From Caldilineaceae bacterium (GTDB taxonomy: Bacteria; Chloroflexota; Anaerolineae; Caldilineales; Caldilineaceae), in assembly GCA_020634755.1 (NCBI GenBank), contig JACKBC010000007.1:124001-188000 (forward strand): a stretch of 64,000 bases of DNA, given 5' to 3'. Every line of letters starts with the position of its first letter. Position 1 is the stretch's first letter. This document shows, piece after piece, positions 42,927 to 51,052 of this stretch. The position numbers were made by a program, and so were the translations under genes. The notes beneath the pieces were generated by a model. That model searched no databases. It had not been told where the DNA came from and saw nothing but the letters and a program-made list of their open reading frames with translations.

Positions 42927-43581
42927 ATTGGCGGAGTTCCTCATCTAGCGCACGTTCATACGATTCGGCTGGCTCTCCATTTTGCCCGATATGCGCCTCA
43001 TCGGGCAAATCATCTGGCAGATCCATGGGCTCATCGTCCGGCACAGGCTCCAGATCGTCTTCCCATAAATCTTCATCCCACCCCTCATCGGCGGTCTGAG
43101 CGGCCATGCGTTGGGAAAGAAGGCGGCGGCTGCGAAAGAGCAATATGCCCGCGGCTCCCACCAACACCGCAAATGGCACGATCCAAGCCAGCAGATTAAA
43201 GCCTTGGCGTGGTGGTTCGCCCAGCACCTGGGGACCATATTGGTCCAAAAAGTATGCTTTAATGCTTTCCGGGCTTTTACCCTCGGCCAGCTGAATGGCA
43301 ATTTCCTGGCGCATCTGTTCGCAGGCTTTTAGCTCGCATGTATCCAGCCGCACGCCAGAGCATAACGGGCACCACAGATCTTGGGCCACCGCTTTGACTT
43401 CGGCGTCACTCACTTGGCGCGCATCCTGGTCTGCGGTGGCGGAGGGCGTCTCGGCCGCAGGGTTGGCATTATCCTGCGCAAAGATGACGTGGGCGCCCAA
43501 TCCCCAGCCCGGCAGGCTTAGGATAGTGAAACATAAAAGCAAGCCACAAATATGGTGCACAATTTGCCGGCGTCTCTGCAT
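42919..43581 (-). CDS. ccmH: Cytochrome c maturation protein CcmH-like
   Basis: The product of about 220 residues has a signal/anchor segment (HHICGLLLCFTILSLPGWGL), then the CcmH heme-lyase motif region LWCPLCSGVRLDTCELKACEQ near residue 72. After that come the family's YFLDQYGPQVLGEPP, a membrane helix AWIVPFAVLVGAAGILLF and a very acidic cytoplasmic tail (about 60 residues, rich in Asp/Glu). The first CxxC is canonical, but two extra cysteines follow it, which is a variation found in Chloroflexota-type CcmH. ATG 43581 (MQRRR) gives a normal signal; ATG 43635 overlaps the cyclase gene and would add 18 residues. CcmH supplies a reduced apocytochrome and heme docking to CcmF. Confidence 0.82.
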   Translation of the reverse strand: MQRRRQIVHHICGLLLCFTILSLPGWGLGAHVIFAQDNANPAAETPSATADQDARQVSDAEVKAVAQDLWCPLCSGVRLDTCELKACEQMRQEIAIQLAEGKSPESIKAYFLDQYGPQVLGEPPRQGFNLLAWIVPFAVLVGAAGILLFRSRRLLSQRMAAQTADEGWDEDLWEDDLEPVPDDEPMDLPDDLPDEAHIGQNGEPAESYERALDEELRQYE

Positions 43582-43616
43582 TGTATGTACGCCGAAAAGG
43601 GCAGAATTGGTTTTGC

Positions 43617-44738
43617 TTATAAATGGTTTTCGCATACGCGTACTTTGATTATCTCCACGGGCGTTTCGCGCCCTTTCACTACTTGTGGCCCAAGTGATAT
43701 GTAGTGGATGGCGCTATCATCAGTCCCAAACTGTTCTAACATCTTATATGTTGCGCCGCTGATTAAAATATCTCCTGGATCCCCAAATTCCTCTAGGCGT
43801 TTGGCCAGATTGACCGTGTCGCCAATGGCGGTGAAGTTCATCAGTTCTGGCGTGCCAATGTTGCCGACCACGGCTTCCCCCGTGTGAATCCCCACGCGGA
43901 TTTGCAGGCCATTTTCTTTTGCTTTGTTCCAGGTTGCCACTTTGCGATACATTTGAATGGCGCTTTTGACGGCGTTGGCGGCATTGTTTTCCGAATCGTG
44001 TGAATTATAAAGCGCCATAAAACCATCGCCCATAATCTTGTCCAAATAGCCATTGTTTTCAGGAACGCTGGCCGTCACCAGCTCAAAGTATTCGTTGAGA
44101 ATGCTGAGGACTTCATCGGGCGGCAGCTTGTGGGCCAGCGGCGTAAAATTGCAAAAATCCATAAAGAGGACCGTGACCTGCTGACGCTCGCCGCCCAACT
44201 CGGGCAGCTCTGGGTTAGAGAGCAGCTCTTCGGCCAGTGTTGGCGTCATGTAGAGCTTGAACACTTTGCGCAGCTTGGCATGGGCGGCATTCACTTCGGC
44301 TTGCAGCAGCAGGTTGCGCTGGCGCAGGCGCACTTTATCCATGACGCGGCGGATATTTACGCGGATTGTTTTGAGCTTAAAGGGCTTGCTCAGGTAATCA
44401 TCGGCGCCGGCCAGCATGGAGCGCACCGCCAGCTGTTCCGATGTAAGTGCGCTGACCATAATAACCCCGGCAATTGGGTCGCGTCGGCGGATTTCCGATA
44501 GGACAGCCAAGCCGTCCATTTTGGGAATCACAATATCTAACAAGACGAGATCGGGTTGTATCCTTTCAAATAGTTCAATGGCCTGCTCGCCGTCAACTGC
44601 TTCATGTACCTCATGGCCGTCTGCCTGCAAAATTTTGCGCACCAGTTGAATCGTAGCAAGTTCATCGTCGACAAGCAGAATTTGCAGCGATTCGCCGGCA
44701 CTATGCGGGCTGGACGATGAGAGTATGGGAAATTCCAT
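43617..44738 (-). CDS. Response regulator - class III adenylate/guanylate cyclase
   Basis: The 373-residue product has a REC receiver domain about residues 18-135 (LLVDDE acidic pair, phospho-acceptor D68 in LVLLDIVIP, Lys in DYLSKPFK), a short coiled-coil-like linker (about 140-170), and a class III nucleotidyl cyclase domain about 185-370 (VTVLFMDFCNFTP, metal-binding Asp; LDKIMGDGFMALYN, second metal Asp; VGIHTGEAVVGNIG; NFTAIGDTVNLAKRLE). Both metal-binding Asp residues are present. Likely makes cAMP, though base specificity is unproven. ATG 44738 is preceded by AGGTGA; a GTG at 44747 is less likely. A sensor kinase is not in the window. It is transcribed toward ccmH and ends 36 bp upstream of it, so it may be the first gene of the operon. 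Confidence 0.85.
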   Translation of the reverse strand: MEFPILSSSSPHSAGESLQILLVDDELATIQLVRKILQADGHEVHEAVDGEQAIELFERIQPDLVLLDIVIPKMDGLAVLSEIRRRDPIAGVIMVSALTSEQLAVRSMLAGADDYLSKPFKLKTIRVNIRRVMDKVRLRQRNLLLQAEVNAAHAKLRKVFKLYMTPTLAEELLSNPELPELGGERQQVTVLFMDFCNFTPLAHKLPPDEVLSILNEYFELVTASVPENNGYLDKIMGDGFMALYNSHDSENNAANAVKSAIQMYRKVATWNKAKENGLQIRVGIHTGEAVVGNIGTPELMNFTAIGDTVNLAKRLEEFGDPGDILISGATYKMLEQFGTDDSAIHYISLGPQVVKGRETPVEIIKVRVCENHL

Positions 44739-44790
44739 CACTTTCACCTACGCTATAACTATTAAAGCAAACGTTACAATTATACTATAT

Positions 44791-45067
44791 ACGCCATGCC
44801 TCTGCGAACACAATCAGTGCTAAAAACAGCGTTATGGTCACACCGCAACCGGCATGGTGAGATTCGGCGCCATGCCTCTGCGAACACAATCAGTGCTAAA
44901 AACAGCGTTATGGTCACATCGCAACCAGCAGCATAACTCGAACTCTTATCGTTGCGGCGCAAAGCATGCCTCTGCTGTGAGCACAGAATCAGCAGGTAAA
45001 AACAGCGTAAATGGGTGGACACCGCAACCGGCATGGTGAGATTTGGCGCCATGCCTCTGCGAACACA
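44791..45067. repeat. Imperfect tandem repeats, unit about 76-94 bp
   Basis: The block CATGCCTCTGCGAACACA is present at 44796 and 44871, as CATGCCTCTGCTGTGAGC at 44965, and again at 45050. Other shared segments are CAGTGCTAAAAACAGCGT and ACACCGCAACCGGCATGG. Spacings are 76, 94 and 85 bp (3.3 units). It lies in the 655-bp gap between divergently oriented cyclase and wHTH genes; the open frames that cross it (44780-45085) are artefacts of the repetition. It could bind a regulator, but no operator-like symmetry is obvious. Confidence 0.75.
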
Positions 45068-45320
45068 GAGAATACACGCATACATTTTTAGTCGTGTATT
45101 TATGATAAGCGCGTTATTTCTTCAGGTAAATAGTACTATTGGACTAGTTGACCCGCCCAAATGGGCGTGATAGGATCATTTGTGACAAGACAACTGTTTG
45201 ATATGCCGTCAAAGCGGGGGCTGGTATTGTCTGATTTTGGCAAGCGACAATGTATATATCCCGGACTGTATCCAATTTAGTACCTCAGTACTATTGCCGG
45301 AATTTCTACCGTGTAGTATG

Positions 45321-45361
45321 ATTCAGTCAATGAATTCAATAATTGAATTCATTGACTGAAT
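45321..45361. promoter_or_regulatory. 41-bp perfect palindrome, probable operator upstream of wHTH gene
   Basis: Two 20-base arms, each beginning ATTCAGTCAATGAATTCAAT read inward, flank a single central A with no mismatch. It lies 32 bp upstream of the wHTH gene start. Such a long perfect symmetric A+T-rich site adjacent to a regulator's start is the arrangement of an autoregulatory operator; as RNA it would also form a very stable hairpin. Confidence 0.75.
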
Positions 45362-45393
45362 GGATGGGCCGAATCTATACCGAGTAATCTAGT

Positions 45394-45891
45394 ATGTTCA
45401 ATGAACAGAACCAAAATGTAGCAAATGAACTACAGCTTTTTGAAGCTTTGGTGGATACACCTGAAACTACCCAAGCCGATCTGGCCGCCCGCGTTGGGGT
45501 GGCTGTAGGCACGGTGAACTGGTATTTAAAGCGCTGGTCGCAGAAGGGGTATATCAAAATCCGCCGTATTGGGCGCTGGCAATGGAGCTATCTGCTAACG
45601 CCGGAGGGCATGGCGCAGAAGGCGCGCCTGGCCAGCGAATATTTGGAGGCTTCACTCAGCTTGTATCGGCGAACGCGCGTAGAGGCCAAGCGATTACTGG
45701 AGGAAGTCCAGTCCGCCCATATGGATGGCATCGTTCTTGACGGCCAGGGCGAAATTGCCGAGATTTGCCGCTTGACCTGTTTAGAAAAAAATATTGCGAT
45801 TGTTGAAAAAGAGCAGGCCGCACATGCGCCGATGCTCGTGGTTGAAGGTGTTCAGCTGCGGCTGGTTTGGCCAGATCCTGAAGCGGATTGA
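45394..45891 (+). CDS. Winged-helix transcriptional regulator at the head of the glycan locus
   Basis: The 165-residue product has an N-terminal winged helix (residues 10-65: LFEALVDTPETTQADLAARVGVAVGTVNWYLKRWSQKGYI, i.e. a classic HTH with VAVGTVNWYL recognition helix, then the basic wing KIRRIGRWQWSYLLT). A C-terminal region (residues 110-160) resembles a nucleotide/ligand-binding strand-helix unit (GIVLDGQGEIAEICRL, CLEKNIAIVEKEQA) found in regulators next to polysaccharide clusters. It is transcribed toward the fucose-synthase-like gene. Its own promoter region contains the 41-bp palindrome. Probably regulates the downstream glycan genes and itself. Confidence 0.75.
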   Translation: MFNEQNQNVANELQLFEALVDTPETTQADLAARVGVAVGTVNWYLKRWSQKGYIKIRRIGRWQWSYLLTPEGMAQKARLASEYLEASLSLYRRTRVEAKRLLEEVQSAHMDGIVLDGQGEIAEICRLTCLEKNIAIVEKEQAAHAPMLVVEGVQLRLVWPDPEAD

Positions 45892-45942
45892 ATAGGCAAA
45901 AGGCGGCAACGGGTGCGTCCCACTATGAGGGGCAAGATTGCG

Positions 45943-46058
45943 CAGGGCGTGGCCTCTCCCTGATAGTACACCGAAGCGCAATAATCTGTCCCTCTTCACC
46001 TCGTGGAGAGAGACGCGGCGCACACGTAGGGTGCAGAGCCGGGAGAGGCCACGCCCTG
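45943..46058. repeat. 18-bp perfect inverted repeat with 80-bp interior
   Basis: CAGGGCGTGGCCTCTCCC at 45943-45960 is exactly complementary to 46041-46058. The interior has TGATAGTACACCGAAGCGC, which only loosely resembles the start of the 84-bp repeat. It lies between the regulator and the GDP-fucose-synthase-like gene, with no T tract after either arm. It may be a transcript-level hairpin separating the regulator from the cluster, or a decayed repeat. Confidence 0.65.
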
Positions 46059-46172
46059 AAGAAGCGGCTCAATTTTGTGCGGGCCCGCAGGCGAAAATGG
46101 TTTGATTTTGTTTGATGTGGGCAAAGGCGACCAAAATAGAGTTGGTGAGGGGCTTAGATTATGGAGAGGCAA

Positions 46173-47177
46173 ATGGATACAACTTTTTGGCCAGATAGTA
46201 CGCTGTTTTGGCGAGACAAGCGAGTGATTGTGACGGGGGGCGCGGGCTTTTTGGGCTCGGTCATTGTGCGCAAGTTGCGCGCGCGCGGTGCGGCTGAGGT
46301 GATTGTGCCGCGCAAGGCGCAGTATGATCTGACTCAGATCGATGCTATTCGCCAGCTTTTGGAGGACACCACCGCGCCCAACCCGGTGGACATGGTGATT
46401 CACTTGGCGGCCCAAGTTGGTGGCATTGGCGCCAATCGGGCCAGGCCTGCCGAATTTTTCTACAACAATTTGATGATGAGCGTGCCTTTATTGCATGAAA
46501 GCTGGCAATGGGGTGTAAATAAATTTGTGGCGCTTGGCACCATTTGCGCATACCCTAAATTTGCCCCCATTCCGTTTAAGGAAGAATCGCTTTGGGATGA
46601 TTATCCCGAGGAGACCAATGCGCCTTATGGGCTGGCCAAAAAGATGATGCTGGTGCAAAGCCAGACGTACCGCGAGCAATATGGGTACAATTCAATCTTT
46701 CTGCTGCCGGTGAACCTCTATGGCCCCGATGATAATTTTGACCCGCAAAGCTCGCATGTGATCCCGGCCTTGATTCGCAAATGCATAGAGGCGCAGCAGC
46801 GGGGTGAATCTAAAATTGAGGTGTGGGGCGATGGCAGCGCAACGCGCGAGTTTTTATATGTGGATGATGCGGCTGAGGGCGTATTGCTGGCCGCTGAGCG
46901 ATATAACCAGAGTGAACCAGTCAATCTGGGCTCCAGCTTTGAAATCAGCATTAAGGAACTGACCGACACCATTGTGCGCCAGACCGGCTTTGCAGGGGAA
47001 ATTCAGTGGGATGCCAGCAAGCCCAATGGCCAGCCGCGCCGCAAGCTGGATGTGACGCGGGCGCGCCGCTATTTTGGCTTTATGGCGCAAACGCCATTTG
47101 AAGAAGGCTTGCAGCGCACCATCGATTGGTATCGTGAACAGGTAGCTACTAGGAGTAACCAGCCGGCTGTTGTATGA
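46173..47177 (+). CDS. fcl: NAD-dependent epimerase/dehydratase, GDP-L-fucose-synthase-like
   Basis: The 334-residue product has the Rossmann motif VIVTGGAGFLGS, the AAQVGGIGANRA block characteristic of GDP-fucose synthase, the catalytic Y-x3-K as YGLAKKM, and GDGSATREFLYVDDAAEG, a conserved late motif. The enzyme converts GDP-4-keto-6-deoxymannose to GDP-L-fucose using NADPH. ATG 46173 follows GGAGAGGCAA (46163-46172); ATG 46161 is the alternative. The partner GMD (GDP-mannose dehydratase) is not in the window. The gene overlaps the flippase start by four bases. Confidence 0.87.
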   Translation: MDTTFWPDSTLFWRDKRVIVTGGAGFLGSVIVRKLRARGAAEVIVPRKAQYDLTQIDAIRQLLEDTTAPNPVDMVIHLAAQVGGIGANRARPAEFFYNNLMMSVPLLHESWQWGVNKFVALGTICAYPKFAPIPFKEESLWDDYPEETNAPYGLAKKMMLVQSQTYREQYGYNSIFLLPVNLYGPDDNFDPQSSHVIPALIRKCIEAQQRGESKIEVWGDGSATREFLYVDDAAEGVLLAAERYNQSEPVNLGSSFEISIKELTDTIVRQTGFAGEIQWDASKPNGQPRRKLDVTRARRYFGFMAQTPFEEGLQRTIDWYREQVATRSNQPAVV

Positions 47178-48498
47178 CACACTACTTGACGGTCTTAAAA
47201 CGCTTCTATTATCACGACCTGTTTCGACGCATCGTGGGCAATACGGGCTGGCTGACGGCGGACCGTTTGCTGCGCATGGTGATTTCGCTGGTGGTGGGCG
47301 CGTGGGTGGCGCGCTATTTGGCGCCAGACCGCTATGGTCTGCTCAGCTATGCCGGGGCCTTTGTGGGGCTGTTTGCGGTGATTCCGCCGCTTGGATTGCA
47401 AAACATACTGATTCGCGATCTGGTGGATACGCCTGAACAAAGGCACGTTCTGCTGGGGACCGCATTTTTTTTGCAATTGACGACTGGGCTAGCCGTTGTT
47501 GTGCTTGTGAATTTGCTCAACATTTGGCTGAATCCCCATGAACAATTGACCCAGTGGCTGGTGTTAATCCTGTCGCTCAATTCGGTCTGGGGGGCGTTTA
47601 CCGTCATTGATTTGTGGTTTCAGTCGCAGCTACATGCTAAATATGCGACGATTGCCAAAAGCGGCGCTTTTTTTTTGTCACCTTGCTGCGCATTGGTCTC
47701 GTTGTATACCAGGCGCCGCTTATGGCCTTTGCGCTGATTACCACGGCGGAAAATCTGTTGAACGCCTTGGCGTTGATGGTCGTCTTTTATTGGCAAAAAG
47801 ATTCTATATTGCGTTGGCGATTTCAGTGGGACATTGCGCGACGGATGTTGCGCGAATGCGTTCCCCTGCTGCTTTCTGCCATTAGCATTGTGCTCTATAT
47901 GAAGGTGGACCAGGTCATGTTGCGACAAATGGTGACCGATGAGGCTGCTGGCCTCTATGCCGTCGCCGTGCGTATTTCCGAATCTTGGTACTTTTTTCCC
48001 ACCGTCATTATGAGCTCATTCTTTCCGGTGCTTAGCACAACAATTCGCCAAGATCCGGCCGCCTATTACGCCAGAACCTATATGTTGATGCGCTTTATGG
48101 TAGCGCTATCTCTGTGCGTGGCGATTCCGATGACCTTCTTTTCGGAGCCGATTATTACGCTGGTGTTTGGCATGCAGTATAGAGACGCCGGTCCTATCCT
48201 GGCTGTGCACATTTGGTCTGGTTTGTCTGTGGCCATGGGCATCACCACGTCTCCCTGGATTTTCCATTATGGGTATACAAAAATAGCTTTGTATCGTACG
48301 CTGGTGGGTCTGTTTGTCAACCTCCTATTGAACTTGCTTTTGATTCCCAGCTTGGCGGGGCTGGGCGCCGCCATTGCCACAACGGTTTCGTATGCGTGCG
48401 CGACCTTTGGTTGGTATGCCATTGATAAGCGCGCCTGGCATTTGTTTGTGATGCAGCTGCGGGCGCTGCTGCTCTTTCTGCCCTATAAAGCAGTGTGA
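47174..48498 (+). pseudogene. Polysaccharide flippase (Wzx-like), frame broken at a T9 run
   Basis: The two frames make one MATE/Wzx-type protein of about 441 residues when joined. Part one (47174-47676) encodes FRRIVGNTGWLTADRLLRM, helices and LWFQSQLHAKYATIAKSGAF. Part two, in the next frame, continues VTLLRIGLVVYQAPLMAF with further helices to LFLPYKAV and the stop at 48496-48498. The break lies at T9 (47668-47676); one extra T (T10), or a minus-one slip, restores the frame exactly. Without it, translation ends at 47737. The protein exports lipid-linked oligosaccharide repeat units across the membrane. Possibilities are a phase-variable homopolymer tract, programmed frameshifting, a sequencing error, or real inactivation. 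Confidence 0.75.
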
Positions 48499-48505
48499 CT
48501 ATAAT

Positions 48506-48589
48506 CAGTACACCGCAACCGTGTTGGCGTTCCAGACGTCGGCCACAATTGATGAATCCGACTCTACTATTTGCGATCGCGATTTACTG
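48506..48589 (+). repeat. 84-bp intergenic repeat, copy g
   Basis: Full-length copy with intact CAGTA and TACTG ends and the GTCGG/CCGAC stem. It starts eight bases after the flippase stop and separates it from the following methyltransferase gene. Confidence 0.86.
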
Positions 48590-48686
48590 ATGATTTATTT
48601 TCCAATAGACCTGGGCGTAATTTGGCCATAACAGCGAAATATCGTGTTGACGGATAATATCGTGTTAACGGATATAGTGGTGAGAC

Positions 48687-49391
48687 ATGAACGGTTTACA
48701 GCTTTTAAAACGTACGGTAATCAATTTGTTGCCAGATACTATCCAGAGTTTTCTTATGGGTATGAGAACTTTGGCAATAGAATATGGTTACCTACGTTCC
48801 GTACGACAAAAGGCATGCGTTGATAAGGATGGTCGTCCAATTCCGTGGTATACCTATTCATCAATAGAATATCTCAAGCAGCTCGATTTGAGCGCCAAAA
48901 GTGTATTTGAATTTGGTTCTGGAAATTCTACTTTGTTCTGGAGTAAAGAGGTAGGAAAAATTGTTAGTGTTGAACATGACCAGGGTTGGTACAATAGACT
49001 TTCTGACCAAGTGAGCGATAACGTTGAATATAGGTTGTGTGTGGAAAAGGCAGAATATCTTGATTCTATAACAACATTTGAGCCTTTTGACATTATCATC
49101 ATTGACGGGGTATTCCGAGAACAGTGCGCCCAGCGGGCTATAGATCGTCTGAAGCCAGGGGGATTCATCATACTTGATAATGCCGACTGGTGGGTGGATG
49201 CCGCCCGCTTTTTGCGGGAAAAGGATTTAATTCAGATTGACTTTTATGGCCCTGGCCCTCTGGTTCCGTATACCTGGTGCACCTCATTATTTTTCAGCCG
49301 TTCGTTTCAGTGGCAGACTAAATATGTGAATCAGCCCACACACGGACTCGGCAGCTTGAAACAGCACGCAGGTGAAAGGTTCGCTTTATGA
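48687..49391 (+). CDS. SAM-dependent methyltransferase-fold protein in glycan locus
   Basis: The 234-residue product has motif I as VFEFGSGNSTLFWSK, VSVEHDQGWYNRL, and FDIIIIDGVFREQC, then RLKPGGFIILDNADWW. This combination is that of the class I methyltransferase family 24-like proteins. It is low in G+C relative to its upstream neighbours and its 3' end overlaps the next gene by four bases. Role in the locus unknown; it may methylate a sugar. Confidence 0.78.
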   Translation: MNGLQLLKRTVINLLPDTIQSFLMGMRTLAIEYGYLRSVRQKACVDKDGRPIPWYTYSSIEYLKQLDLSAKSVFEFGSGNSTLFWSKEVGKIVSVEHDQGWYNRLSDQVSDNVEYRLCVEKAEYLDSITTFEPFDIIIIDGVFREQCAQRAIDRLKPGGFIILDNADWWVDAARFLREKDLIQIDFYGPGPLVPYTWCTSLFFSRSFQWQTKYVNQPTHGLGSLKQHAGERFAL

Positions 49392-50086
49392 ACCGAATAT
49401 TTTCTAAAGGAATTCAAAAGCTATCGATTGCAATGCGGAAACACTCATTCGCCCTGCATCAATTAGATAAAAAATTAGAAAATTACTTGGATTTCCAGGA
49501 AGGTTTTTTTATTGAGGCGGGCGCAAATGATGGAATCATGCAAAGCAATACACTATACTTTGAAAGATATAAGAAATGGCAGGGCCTGCTTATTGAGCCG
49601 TTGCCGGAACTTGCTGAAAAGTGTAAACAAAATCGCCCCGCCTGTATTGTCGAAAATGTGGCCCTGACCGCTTTTGATTATCCCAAGAATACGATTGACA
49701 TACACTATGGCGGATTGATGTCATTGGTTCGCGGCGCGCGTTCTTCTGCAGAAGAAGAACTAGAGCACATTCACAAAGGGCTAGATATTCAAGAATTGTC
49801 GTCAACATATACTATTGCCGTACCGACAATGACGCTTTCGGATTTGCTAGTTAAGCATCGCATCCAGAAAGTGGATTTATTATCTTTGGATGTCGAAGGA
49901 TACGAACTTCAGGTGCTGAAGGGTTTAGATTTTAAGCGCCATCGACCAAAGTTTATGTTGATTGAAGTACGAGATCGTCAAACAATCGAAAAATATTTAG
50001 CACCTTTTTATGAGCTTGTTGACACGTTGCATCAAGCAGACACTTATGCAGATATCCTTTTCAAAGCACGTAAGGGGCTGGAATGA
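49388..50086 (+). CDS. FkbM-family methyltransferase (1 of 3)
   Basis: The 232-residue product has the FkbM pattern FFIEAGANDGIMQSNTLYFE, IEPLPELAEKC, and LLSLDVEGYELQVLKGLDF (conserved D-V-E-G). FkbM enzymes O-methylate hydroxyls on sugars or polyketides using SAM. It is coupled to both neighbours by four-base ATGA overlaps, so the three genes are translated together. Confidence 0.85.
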   Translation: MNRIFSKGIQKLSIAMRKHSFALHQLDKKLENYLDFQEGFFIEAGANDGIMQSNTLYFERYKKWQGLLIEPLPELAEKCKQNRPACIVENVALTAFDYPKNTIDIHYGGLMSLVRGARSSAEEELEHIHKGLDIQELSSTYTIAVPTMTLSDLLVKHRIQKVDLLSLDVEGYELQVLKGLDFKRHRPKFMLIEVRDRQTIEKYLAPFYELVDTLHQADTYADILFKARKGLE

Positions 50087-51021
50087 CTACGTTCAGTAGC
50101 CCGCCTGTCCTCCTTATTATTTTCAATCGTCCAGATCTAACCCAGCGTGTATTGGAGCGGCTTCGCGAAAGCCAGCCCGCCCAACTTTTTATTGCCGCAG
50201 ATGGCCCTCGCCCGGGGCACTCTACAGATGCGCATATGTGTGCCCAAGCTCGTAATGTGGTGAATGAGATCGACTGGCCTTGTGAAGTAAAAACATTGTT
50301 TCGGGATGATAATTTAGGCTGTAAGAATGCAGTGAGTGGGGCAATTACATGGTTTTTTGAGCAGGTTGAGCAAGGGATTATTTTAGAAGATGACTGTGTG
50401 CCTCACGTTAGTTTTTTCCCTTTTTGTGCAGAATTGCTGAAACGGTATGAGAATCACGACCGCATTATGAGCATTAGTGGGAATAATTTTCAAGCGGATA
50501 CGTGGCACTGTAAGACGAGCTATTATTTTTCAATTCATAGTCATATTTGGGGTTGGGCAACTTGGCGAAGGGCGTGGCGCCGATATGATGGAAGCCTTGA
50601 ACAGTGGCCACATTTACGCGAGACGCCCTTTTTAAAAGAGCTGCATGGAAGCGATCTGGCAGTCAACTATTGGCGAAATATTTTTGATAAAGTGTATGCC
50701 AATGAAATTGACAGCTGGGGATATCCATGGACATATTCTTGTTGGGTGCACAACGGATTAACCATCTTGCCCGCGGTAAACTTAGTGACGAATATTGGGT
50801 TCGATGAACGGGCTACCCATACTAAAAATCCGCAAGCCGCTGCCGCCAATCTCGCTGTGCGGCCCATAGATTTCCCGCTAAAACATCCTGCCGAAGTTAT
50901 GGCAGATAAGCAGGCGGATGCCTATACAACATACAATCACTTTGGTGTGCGTCCGCGCGCTCCTTTGTGGAGGCAGTTCATGGCGCGTGCGCGGACATTT
51001 GTTGCAGCCAAGATAAAATAA
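50083..51021 (+). CDS. GT2-like glycosyltransferase (GT-A fold)
   Basis: The 312-residue product starts PPVLLIIFNRPDLTQRVLERL, a GT-A type nucleotide-sugar-binding fold. The metal-binding acidic motif is ILEDDCVPH near residue 107 (ED-D). HIWGWATWRRAWR later in the chain is a common signature of this group. There are no membrane helices. The donor and acceptor are unknown. Starts four bases before the preceding stop. Confidence 0.8.
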   Translation: MTTFSSPPVLLIIFNRPDLTQRVLERLRESQPAQLFIAADGPRPGHSTDAHMCAQARNVVNEIDWPCEVKTLFRDDNLGCKNAVSGAITWFFEQVEQGIILEDDCVPHVSFFPFCAELLKRYENHDRIMSISGNNFQADTWHCKTSYYFSIHSHIWGWATWRRAWRRYDGSLEQWPHLRETPFLKELHGSDLAVNYWRNIFDKVYANEIDSWGYPWTYSCWVHNGLTILPAVNLVTNIGFDERATHTKNPQAAAANLAVRPIDFPLKHPAEVMADKQADAYTTYNHFGVRPRAPLWRQFMARARTFVAAKIK

Positions 51022-51022
51022 T

Positions 51023-51038
51023 CAATTGCGGTGTACTG
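51023..51038 (-). repeat. Partial 84-bp repeat (right-end fragment)
   Basis: The 16 bases CAATTGCGGTGTACTG reproduce one end of the family (consensus on the minus strand CAGTACACCGCAA...). The rest of the element is absent; it lies between the glycosyltransferase and the next FkbM gene. Confidence 0.55.
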
Positions 51039-51052
51039 ATAATGGAACCGTC

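Noticed and set aside
44780..45085. A 101-residue minus-strand ORF made of repeated CVRRGMA segments
   Set aside because: It merely translates the 76-94 bp tandem array, has no ribosome binding site, and its repeats are DNA-level, so it is unlikely to be a gene.
45964..45985. AGTACACCGAAGCGCAATAA as another copy of the 84-bp repeat
   Set aside because: Similarity covers fewer than twelve consecutive bases and the rest does not align; it is better explained as the interior of the 45943-46058 inverted repeat.
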